Positions 55,024-64,000 of a DNA stretch of 64,000 bases are shown here, piece by piece. The translations under genes were made by a program, and so were the position numbers. The stretch covers positions 1 to 64,000 of the forward strand of contig NZ_JAXKVW010000015.1 of assembly GCF_036172515.1 (NCBI RefSeq), given 5' to 3'. How positions within the stretch are numbered: the first letter of the stretch is position 1; every line of letters begins with the position of its first letter. This stretch comes from Flexistipes sp. (GTDB taxonomy: Bacteria; Chrysiogenota; Deferribacteres; Deferribacterales; Flexistipitaceae). The notes under the pieces were generated by a model that saw only the letters and a program-made list of their open reading frames with translations, was not told the origin of the DNA and did not search any database.

Positions 55024-56160
55024 TTAAGCAAACCTCCTAATTTTCTCAAGAATATCAGCAGGAAGGATTGGATCAACCATAAGGCTGTAGAGACCTTCCA
55101 CTTTACAGCGACCCCTGGCTACTTTATCAACTTCCAGAGTCATCTGTCCCAGATTCATTTCCGGAACCACAATACCTTTTATATTATTCTTAGAAAGAAT
55201 CTTTTCCAGATGTTTTTCCGGGAACGGCCAAATTGTCAGCGGTCTCATGAGACCAGCCTTTATTCCATTATTTCTGGCTTCCAGAACAGCGTGTTTAGCA
55301 GATCTGGCACTAACGCCAATTGCAAAAACAAGAACTTCAGCATCATCTGTCATAAATTCATCTACTTGGACTATATCATCATAATTTTTTTCCAGCTTTT
55401 CTATAATTCTTTTGGTGTTTTTAGTATGAAGAACAGGGTCATTAGTGGGGAAGCCGGTTTCATCATAGTGAAGACCGGTAACATGAAATCTGTATCCTTT
55501 ACCAAAAGGCGGTAATGGATTAACATCTTTGCTCATATCATAAGGTAAAAATTCTTCCGGTTTACATGTCGGCATTTCTCTGTCAACTATTTCCATACCA
55601 CCTTTTTCAGGTATAGTCAGAGATTCCATCATCTGACCGATAATCGCATCAGTCAGAACTACTACGGGACACCTGTACTTTTCAGAAAGGTTAAATGCCC
55701 TTACTGTTTCATCAAACTGCTCCTGAACGGAAGCAGGAGTTACTGCAATTATTGGGTGATCGCCATGTGTACCCCATTTTGCCTGCATAATATCAGACTG
55801 GCTGGGTCCTGTGGGCATACCTGTTGAAGGTCCGCCCCTCATAACATCCACTACTACTACAGGTATCTCAGTCAAACAGGCATATCCAAGATTTTCCTGT
55901 TTCAGAGAAAAACCGGGACCGCTTGTAGCGGTAAGACTTTTGGAACCAGCTAGCGAAGCACCTACAACAGATGCCATTGCTGCAATTTCATCTTCCATCT
56001 GTATAAATCTGCCTCCCACCTTAGGCAGTCTTTCCGCCATGCGTTCGGCAACTTCAGTTGAAGGGGTTATGGGGTACCCTCCAAAAAACTTGCATCCGGC
56101 ATATAAAGCACCTTCAGCAACTGCATGGTTACCCATCATAAAATCTACTTTTTTAGCCAC
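55024..56160 (-). CDS. korA: 2-oxoglutarate:ferredoxin oxidoreductase, alpha subunit
   Basis: 378 residues. GNHAVAEGALYAGCKFFGGY then PITPSTEVAE (about 11-40) binds the ThDP pyrimidine. SGPGFSLKQENLGYACLTEI, RGGPSTGMPTGPSQSDIMQA (about 109-128) and the C-terminal VVPEMNLGQMTLEV domain follow. These blocks match KorA of anaerobes. It lies 12 bases after korD. Confidence 0.93.
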   Translation of the reverse strand: MAKKVDFMMGNHAVAEGALYAGCKFFGGYPITPSTEVAERMAERLPKVGGRFIQMEDEIAAMASVVGASLAGSKSLTATSGPGFSLKQENLGYACLTEIPVVVVDVMRGGPSTGMPTGPSQSDIMQAKWGTHGDHPIIAVTPASVQEQFDETVRAFNLSEKYRCPVVVLTDAIIGQMMESLTIPEKGGMEIVDREMPTCKPEEFLPYDMSKDVNPLPPFGKGYRFHVTGLHYDETGFPTNDPVLHTKNTKRIIEKLEKNYDDIVQVDEFMTDDAEVLVFAIGVSARSAKHAVLEARNNGIKAGLMRPLTIWPFPEKHLEKILSKNNIKGIVVPEMNLGQMTLEVDKVARGRCKVEGLYSLMVDPILPADILEKIRRFA

Positions 56161-56172
56161 GTAAATCCTCCT

Positions 56173-56373
56173 TTATGATTCTTTCTTATAAACTTCAATT
56201 GCAAAATCAGGACATCTCAGCTCACACTGCATACAGGCAATGCATTTTTCAAGATCTTTAACAACAGCTTTAAAATCCTGCATTTCCAAAGCATTGGTCG
56301 GGCATAACTCGACACAAATTTCACAGCCTTTACACCAGTCTGTGTGAATTACAATTTTCTCTGCTTTTGCCAT
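56173..56373 (-). CDS. korD: 2-oxoglutarate:ferredoxin oxidoreductase, delta (ferredoxin) subunit
   Basis: 66 residues with two 4Fe-4S motifs: CKGCEICVELCPTNAL (about 14-29) and CIACMQCELRCPDFAI (about 43-58). First gene of korDABC, preceded by sucD at 11 bases. It wires the oxidoreductase to free ferredoxin. Confidence 0.92.
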   Translation of the reverse strand: MAKAEKIVIHTDWCKGCEICVELCPTNALEMQDFKAVVKDLEKCIACMQCELRCPDFAIEVYKKES

Positions 56374-56384
56374 TTACATCTCCT

Positions 56385-57257
56385 TTATTTACCAATAATT
56401 TTTGCAACTGTATTTCCTATATCCGCCGGACTGTGCACTACATGTACACCTGCGGAACTCAGTGCATCCATTTTCTCTTTTGCAGTACCCTTGCTGCCGG
56501 AAATTATCGCACCGGCATGTCCCATTCTTTTACCTTTGGGAGCAGTCTGGCCTGCAATGAAAGCAATAACAGGCTTTGATATATTTTCTCTTATATATTC
56601 AGCAGCATCTATCTCCAAGGTACCGCCGATTTCACCTATCATCACTATGCATTCGGTTTCACTGTCCTGTTCAAATTCCCATAAAAGTTCCTTGTAGCTC
56701 ATACCTATTATAGGATCACCGCCTATGCCAACAGCAGTTGAAATACCAAGTCCCTCTTTTACAATCTGATTACTTGCTTCATACGTCAGTGTTCCGGATT
56801 TAGAAATAAGCCCTACCTTACCTTTTTTAAATATAAAGCCGGGCATAATTCCAATTTTGCATTCCTCCGATGTTATAACACCGGGACAATTGGGTCCTAT
56901 CATTTTTACCTTTCTATGCTTCAGATATTCTTTTGTGTCAAGCATATCAGTAACAGGTGTTCCTTCAGTTATTGCAACTACCAACTCAATACCGGAATCA
57001 GCTGCCTCCATTATTGCATCAGCAAGAAAAGCAGGCGGAACAAAAACCATGGAGACTGTAGCACCGGTTGCTGAAACAGCTTCAGTTACCGTATTAAAAA
57101 CAGGCAGGTCCATATGTTCACTGCCGCCTTTTCCCGGTGTCACACCACCCACAATATTTGTACCATACTCAATACACTGCTGAGCGTGGAATGTTCCTTC
57201 TTTGCCTGTAAATCCCTGAACTATAACTTTTGTATTTTTATCTACCAGTATACTCAT
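56385..57257 (-). CDS. sucD: Succinyl-CoA ligase, alpha subunit
   Basis: 290 residues. The CoA domain holds [20 protein letters not shown] (about 12-31). The phosphohistidine is in [19 protein letters not shown] (about 246-264), and [20 protein letters not shown] is the ligase signature. Substrate-level phosphorylation, or succinyl-CoA formation in the reductive direction. Two bases after sucC. Confidence 0.96.
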   Translation of the reverse strand: MSILVDKNTKVIVQGFTGKEGTFHAQQCIEYGTNIVGGVTPGKGGSEHMDLPVFNTVTEAVSATGATVSMVFVPPAFLADAIMEAADSGIELVVAITEGTPVTDMLDTKEYLKHRKVKMIGPNCPGVITSEECKIGIMPGFIFKKGKVGLISKSGTLTYEASNQIVKEGLGISTAVGIGGDPIIGMSYKELLWEFEQDSETECIVMIGEIGGTLEIDAAEYIRENISKPVIAFIAGQTAPKGKRMGHAGAIISGSKGTAKEKMDALSSAGVHVVHSPADIGNTVAKIIGK

Positions 57258-57259
57258 GA

Positions 57260-58435
57260 TTAATTCCCCCTGACAGCGCTGATAGCTTTTCTTGCACCAT
57301 CGGCAATCGAATCAGCAGCAATAATATTCTTTATACCGGAATTTGCAAGTATTTCCTGAGCCTCTTCAGCATTTGTTCCGTCCAGCCTGACAACAACAGG
57401 AACATTAACATTGGTAATCTTAGCTGCTTCAAGAATACCCTGAGCAACTCTGTCACATCGTACAATCCCACCGAAAATATTAACAAAAATAGATTTCACA
57501 TTAGGGTCACTGAGAATGATTTCAAAACCTTTTGCTACTGTTTCAGCATTGGCTCCGCCGCCGACATCCAAAAAGTTGGCAGGGGTGCCGCCTTCATGCT
57601 TAATTATATCCATAGTGGACATAGCAAGACCGGCTCCATTCACCATGCACCCTACATTACCATCAAGTTTAACATAGCTTAATCCGTGCTTGTTTGCCTC
57701 AACCTCAACAGGCTCTTCTTCTGTCAAATCCCTCATTGTCAAAATTTCCGGCTGTCTGTAGAGAGAGTTATCATCAAAACTCATCTTGGCATCTAATGCA
57801 ATGAACGTTTTATCTTTTGTCAGGACAAGGGGGTTAATCTCTATTAAACTGGCATCATAGTCCATATATACATTGTATATGGATTCAGCAAACTTTATAA
57901 ACTTATTTACCTGATCTCTGGGCAGACCTAATCCAAAAGCAAGTTTCCTACCGTAAAAACCTCTGAATCCAATGGTAGGGTTAATAGCCACTTTGACTAT
58001 TTTTTCAGGAGATTTATCAGCAACTTCTTCGATATCTATTCCGCCTTCGGAAGAAGCCATCATAACCGGCATTTCTTTAGATCTGTCAAGAACCATACCC
58101 AGATAAAATTCCTTTTCAATGTTTACGCCTTCTTCTATATAAATCCTGTTAACTTTCTTTCCGTTCGCACCTGTCTGATGCGTAACAAGTGTGCTTCCGA
58201 GCATCTCTTTTGCAAGCAGCCCAACCTCTTCCGTGGATTTGGCTAACTTAACTCCTCCGGCTTTCCCTCTGCCGCCGGCATGAATCTGGGCTTTCACAAC
58301 CCATACATCAAGGTCCCCTCCCAGCTGCTGGGCTACCTTTACGGCATTGTCCGGCTTGTAAACAACGTACCCGTTAGGTGTGGGTACACCGTATTTCCTG
58401 AAAATTTCCTTTGCCTGATGTTCATGAATGTCCAT
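57260..58435 (-). CDS. sucC: Succinyl-CoA ligase, beta subunit
   Basis: 391 residues. ATP-grasp nucleotide domain with [20 protein letters not shown] (1-20), [17 protein letters not shown] (about 49), [10 protein letters not shown] and the CoA-ligase domain with [20 protein letters not shown] and [10 protein letters not shown]. Nucleotide specificity cannot be judged. Heads a run sucC-sucD-korDABC with gaps of 12 bases or less, so product and enzyme of successive TCA steps share one transcript. Confidence 0.96.
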   Translation of the reverse strand: MDIHEHQAKEIFRKYGVPTPNGYVVYKPDNAVKVAQQLGGDLDVWVVKAQIHAGGRGKAGGVKLAKSTEEVGLLAKEMLGSTLVTHQTGANGKKVNRIYIEEGVNIEKEFYLGMVLDRSKEMPVMMASSEGGIDIEEVADKSPEKIVKVAINPTIGFRGFYGRKLAFGLGLPRDQVNKFIKFAESIYNVYMDYDASLIEINPLVLTKDKTFIALDAKMSFDDNSLYRQPEILTMRDLTEEEPVEVEANKHGLSYVKLDGNVGCMVNGAGLAMSTMDIIKHEGGTPANFLDVGGGANAETVAKGFEIILSDPNVKSIFVNIFGGIVRCDRVAQGILEAAKITNVNVPVVVRLDGTNAEEAQEILANSGIKNIIAADSIADGARKAISAVRGN

Positions 58436-58527
58436 AGCTACCTACCTCTTGTTTTATTTTGGTACAACTTTTGTAGGTAGCACTTATCACCAGGCAAATC
58501 AAGAAATAATTCTTACATATAAGCAAC

Positions 58528-58557
58528 TTAGTTAACTATTTGTGCATTAGTTAACTA
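58528..58557 (-). promoter_or_regulatory. Tandem palindromes upstream of sucC
   Basis: TTAGTTAACTA occurs twice, at 58528-58538 and 58547-58557, 19 bases centre to centre; each contains the perfect palindrome TAGTTAACTA. This looks like a two-site operator for sucCD-korDABC. The regulator is unknown. Confidence 0.45.
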
Positions 58558-58558
58558 A

Positions 58559-58589
58559 AAATTTACAGGGCTGTATGCCCTGTAAATTT
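58559..58589 (-). terminator. Terminator of mdh
   Basis: Perfect 13-bp stem AAATTTACAGGGC/GCCCTGTAAATTT with five-base loop, overlapping the mdh stop codon. On the minus strand it is followed by TTTTAG. It separates mdh from sucC. Confidence 0.8.
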
Positions 58590-59562
58590 ATAAGAAACCG
58601 AGTCTCTTCATGTCCTCAAGCAGTTTTTTAACAGCATCTACTGAGTTATCCAGCATTTTGCCTTCTTCTTCATTAAGGCTTAACTCGACAACCTTTTCAA
58701 CACCGTCGCCGCCGATTATAGCAGGAACTCCCAGATACATGTCATTTACGTTGTACTCACCCTGAAGAAATGCACAAACAGGGAGAACTCTCTTCTGATC
58801 TCTGAGAAGTGCTTCTGTCATAGCAATAGCAGCAGAGGCAGGAGAGTAAAAAGCGGAACCTGTTTTCAGGAGACCAACGACTTCGCCGCCGGCTTTTCTC
58901 GTTCTGTCAACTATTGCGTCCATAACTTCTTTCGCCTTATTGGCATCTCCATACTTTCTTTCAAGCAGCTCCATAACAGGTGCACCGTTTACATTAGCAT
59001 ATCTTATTAACGGCACCATAGTATCACCGTGACCGCCCATTACAAGAGCATTAACATCTTTCACGGAAACTCCAAGCTCCCACGCAATAAAAGAGGAAAA
59101 TCTTGAAGAATCGAGCACTCCGGCCTGACCGAAAACCCTGTTTGTGGGAAAACCTGTAACTTCTTTCATAAGGGTAACCATAGCATCCAAAGGATTGGAG
59201 ATAACAATCACATATGAATCAGGAGCATGCTCTCTTATGCCCTCTGCCACCTGTTTCATAATGCCGGCATTTTTTGTAAGAAGATCATCTCTGCTCATAC
59301 CCGGTTTTCTCGGCAAACCAGCTGTAACTATAACAACATCTGAGCCTTCAATACCTTTGTACTCATTGGTACCTTTTAACTCAACATCAAAGCCGTCAAC
59401 CCTGGAAGCTTCTGCGATATCCAGAGTCTTGCCCTGTGGCATGTCTTCAACGATATCAAACATCACTACATCGCCTAACTCTCTAAGAGCTGACAGTTGC
59501 GCAAGTACCCCGCCTATCTGACCGCCACCGATCAGTGCTATTTTAGGTCTCTTAAAAGCCAT
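58588..59562 (-). CDS. mdh: Malate dehydrogenase (LDH-like type)
   Basis: 324 residues. [20 protein letters not shown] (about 7-26) is the NAD fold. [20 protein letters not shown] (about 81) contains the substrate Arg residues that mark malate over lactate dehydrogenase. The catalytic His is in [15 protein letters not shown] (about 174). It interconverts malate and oxaloacetate with NAD. It follows icd by 68 bases and is closed by the terminator at 58559. Confidence 0.95.
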   Translation of the reverse strand: MAFKRPKIALIGGGQIGGVLAQLSALRELGDVVMFDIVEDMPQGKTLDIAEASRVDGFDVELKGTNEYKGIEGSDVVIVTAGLPRKPGMSRDDLLTKNAGIMKQVAEGIREHAPDSYVIVISNPLDAMVTLMKEVTGFPTNRVFGQAGVLDSSRFSSFIAWELGVSVKDVNALVMGGHGDTMVPLIRYANVNGAPVMELLERKYGDANKAKEVMDAIVDRTRKAGGEVVGLLKTGSAFYSPASAAIAMTEALLRDQKRVLPVCAFLQGEYNVNDMYLGVPAIIGGDGVEKVVELSLNEEEGKMLDNSVDAVKKLLEDMKRLGFL

Positions 59563-59630
59563 AATTCTGCCCCCTTTATTTTTGTTTTATCGGAACCGGA
59601 TAAAACCGGCTCCGATAACAAATTACACCG

Positions 59631-61883
<2,253 letters not shown>

Positions 61884-61978
61884 TTATTTTTCATGTTTTA
61901 TGACTAATTTAAATAACTTCTAAAATAATGTTACAAAATGCCTTTATCCCTGAAAAAAGGAACAGCATACACACAACT

Positions 61979-62022
61979 CTGTATACTGTATACCATATAC
62001 AGAACATACCGGTTTTTGTCAA
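61979..62022 (-). promoter_or_regulatory. icd promoter with TCA-type operator
   Basis: On the minus strand TTGACA (62017-62022 on plus as TGTCAA), 17-base spacer, TATATG (61994-61999). The operator spans 61979-62002 and contains TGTATACTGTATACCA (61980-61995), nearly identical to the sdh operator. It covers the -10 box and the start site, the position of a repressor. Confidence 0.65.
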
Positions 62023-62330
62023 GGAATATTGAGAAGATTAATAACAAAACAGTATTTATTTTTTAAAGTATAAAAATTTAGCATGCAAAGCACACTTTCT
62101 TTTGTTTAACATTTCATTGACACATATTTTTCTCTCCCAGCCTTTCTATAAAAGAATCATCACAAAATGACACATACGTGTTTTTTAACGAATAATATAC
62201 TTTCAAATTAATATCATAGTTTGTAATAGCGATATCTTGTCTAAGAGCTCTTTATCACCAACGCATTTCATATCCGGGTCTTTGGTGAAATAACCTTTTA
62301 TAATAGTATTCGCTTTAACGGCAGGACTAC
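62023..62330. other. Spacer between acnB and icd
   Basis: The acnB-icd gap is 487 bases. This part is AT-rich without a gene. A TCACCAA/TTGGTGA inverted repeat (about 62251-62289) and ACACATACGTGT near 62170 were noted but not assigned. Confidence 0.4.
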
Positions 62331-62362
62331 AAAAAAAGCCGCCTTTTGGCGGCTTTTTTTTT
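62331..62362 (-). terminator. Terminator of acnB
   Basis: AAAGCCGCC-TTTT-GGCGGCTTT with A and T runs on both sides; the stop codon of acnB abuts it. Confidence 0.92.
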
Positions 62363-64000
62363 TACGAATAAGTGAGTTTTACTTTCCCCATTTTGTCAAA
62401 CTCAAGATATTTGTAAATTTCCTCTTTATTAGGAGTTACCTTTTTATTGATAATGTCCATATAATCATCAACTGAAGGCAATTTACCCAAAAGTCCGGTT
62501 ATTGCAGTAAGCTCAGCAGAACCGAGATAAACCTGTGCCCCGTCCCCGATTCTGTTATCAAAATTTCTGGTAGATGTTGACAGCACATTTGTCTCAGGTC
62601 TCACTCTGGCCTGATTACCCATACAAAGTGAACAACCGGGTATTTCAACCCTGGCTCCTATTTGAGAATAAATTGAATAGTAACCTTCCTCTTTGAGCTT
62701 TGCTTCATCCATTTTAGTAGGGGGAGTCACCCAGATTCTCGTCTGAGGATATTTCTCACCTTCCCATATTTTTCCAGCGGCTCTGAAGTGTCCGATATTG
62801 GTCATGCAGGATCCCACAAAAACCTCATCTATATTGGTCCCGGCAACTTCGGAAAGCAGCTTGACATCATCCGGATCATTGGGACAGGCAAGAATCGGTT
62901 CTTTTATATCATTCAGATCTATTTCAAGGACTGCGGCATATTCCGCATCCTTATCCCTCTCAAGCAGTTCAGGCTTCTCAAGCCATTTTTCACAGTCTTC
63001 AATCCTCTTTTTCAATGTATCTGCGTACTGATAGCCGTCTTCAATCATTTTCTTCATGAGGGCAATATTACTCTTAAGATACTCTGCAACACTGTCTTCG
63101 GAAAGTTTCATAGTAGCCCCTGCAGCCGATCTTTCCGCTGAAGCATCGGTCAATTCAAAAGCCTGCTCAACAGTCAAATCAGGCAGTCCTTCCATTTCAA
63201 CGATGCGACCGTTAAAAATATTCTTTTTACCGGCCTTTTCTACAGTAAGAAGACCTTCCTGTATTGCAAAATAGGGAATGGCATTCACTACATCCCTTAA
63301 TGTTATACCAGGATTTAATTCTCCTTTAAATTTCACAAGAACTGACTCTGGCATATCAAGAGGCATAAAGCCAAGTGCACCGGCAAAAGCAACCAATCCG
63401 GAACCTGCAGGAAAAGAAATGCCTATGGGAAATCTGGTATGGGAATCACCGCCTGTACCAACCGTATCCGGAAGAAGCAGTCTGTTTAGCCAGGAGTGGA
63501 TAACACCGTCACCCGGCTTCAGAGCAACACCTTCCCTTTCGGTAATAAAATCCGGAAGGCTCTTGTGCATTTTCACATCGGCTGACTTGGGATATGCAGC
63601 AGTATGGCAGAAAGACTGCATAAACAAATCAGTCTGAAATTTCAAACATGCAAGTTCTTTCAATTCATCCGCAGTCATCGGCCCCGTTGTATCCTGCGAA
63701 CCTACAGTTGTCATTTTGGGCTCACAGGAAGTTCCCGGAAGAACACCGGCTTCGCCGCAGGCTTTACCAACAATCTTTTGAGCAAGGGAATAGGCCTGTC
63801 CCGGCTTTGGTTTCGGATTGTCCGGTTTGATAAACAGTTCGGACTCATTCATACCAAGAGCTGCCCTGGCCTTGTTGGTAAGAGAACGGCCGATAATCAG
63901 ATTCAGTCTGCCTCCGGCCTTATATTCATCTCTTAAAGTTTTCGGTTTAAGTTCAAAATTTGTTAAGACGGTGCCGTCATCTTTGCGGACTTCCCCCTTT
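62362..64000 (-). CDS. acnB: Aconitate hydratase B, C-terminal part (runs off the window)
   Basis: The frame is open through the right edge; an internal Met at 63852 is not the start, since 49 further codons (including [20 protein letters not shown]) continue upstream. About 545 of the usual 850-865 residues are present. The cluster cysteines appear in [17 protein letters not shown] and [36 protein letters not shown] and [12 protein letters not shown] are AcnB blocks. It interconverts citrate and isocitrate. Terminator at 62331. Confidence 0.95.
   Translation of the reverse strand, partial: KGEVRKDDGTVLTNFELKPKTLRDEYKAGGRLNLIIGRSLTNKARAALGMNESELFIKPDNPKPKPGQAYSLAQKIVGKACGEAGVLPGTSCEPKMTTVGSQDTTGPMTADELKELACLKFQTDLFMQSFCHTAAYPKSADVKMHKSLPDFITEREGVALKPGDGVIHSWLNRLLLPDTVGTGGDSHTRFPIGISFPAGSGLVAFAGALGFMPLDMPESVLVKFKGELNPGITLRDVVNAIPYFAIQEGLLTVEKAGKKNIFNGRIVEMEGLPDLTVEQAFELTDASAERSAAGATMKLSEDSVAEYLKSNIALMKKMIEDGYQYADTLKKRIEDCEKWLEKPELLERDKDAEYAAVLEIDLNDIKEPILACPNDPDDVKLLSEVAGTNIDEVFVGSCMTNIGHFRAAGKIWEGEKYPQTRIWVTPPTKMDEAKLKEEGYYSIYSQIGARVEIPGCSLCMGNQARVRPETNVLSTSTRNFDNRIGDGAQVYLGSAELTAITGLLGKLPSVDDYMDIINKKVTPNKEEIYKYLEFDKMGKVKLTYS

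Overview
The window is AT-rich bacterial chromosome carrying mostly core metabolism. The organism is a Gram-negative (LptF/LptG), anaerobic or facultative bacterium that oxidises organic acids through ferredoxin-dependent 2-oxoacid oxidoreductases. Gene content (NifJ-type pyruvate:ferredoxin oxidoreductase, KorDABC, monomeric isocitrate dehydrogenase, AcnB, TRAP-fed lactate oxidation, archaeal-type glutamate synthase-like protein) would fit Deferribacterota such as a Flexistipes/Deferribacter relative. That placement is inference from gene content; no rRNA or tRNA gene was found.

Layout. 1-600: end of an IS110-family insertion sequence, with the start of its DEDD transposase and a strongly structured upstream leader (candidate bridge RNA). 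857-2643: glnB-glnA nitrogen operon behind a sigma54-like promoter. 3250-4908: acyl-CoA synthetase. 5414-8995: one-chain PFOR. 9400-9978: CDP-alcohol phosphatidyltransferase. 10147-19354: lactate/2-hydroxyacid island, with a minus operon dctP-dctQ-dctM-glcD-glcF-gntR diverging from lutC-lutBA; both promoters carry a GntR/LldR-type palindrome. 19577-20653: leuB. 21040-24284: lptF/lptG operon with three small conserved genes. 24478-32701: ilvD-ilvB-ilvN-ilvC, psd-pssA and leuA, i.e. branched-chain amino acid and phospholipid synthesis. 32737-34374: glutamate synthase-like protein. 34679-37563: pyrR-pyrB-pyrC behind a leader-peptide/terminator attenuator. 37940-41178: GntR regulator, KamA-like radical SAM aminomutase and a divergent glutamine-synthetase-like ligase. 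41306-45420: DUF1992, a metallo-beta-lactamase-fold protein, a mannose-6-phosphate-isomerase-type cupin and two GT4 glycosyltransferases. 46080-49156: a 33-residue membrane peptide, acyl-ACP thioesterase, beta carbonic anhydrase, DEAD-box helicase. 49875-64000: TCA block sdhCDAB (+), then acnB, icd, mdh, sucCD, korDABC and sdhE (-).

Together these genes describe lactate uptake and oxidation to pyruvate, pyruvate to acetyl-CoA with reduced ferredoxin, and a TCA cycle whose 2-oxoglutarate step is ferredoxin-linked and reversible. A near-identical 16-bp GntR-like palindrome lies upstream of both sdhC and icd, suggesting common control of the cycle.

The intergenic DNA is unusual. It holds MITE-like elements with 15-bp terminal inverted repeats and a target duplication, smaller hairpin modules nested inside them, a repeat whose flanks are conserved while a central stem-loop varies, and short-period degenerate tracts. 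The strongest candidates for new biology are the IS110 leader RNA, the stem-loop-swapping repeat family, the pyr leader attenuator, the KamA/GS-like module, and the hairpin cluster upstream of sdhC.
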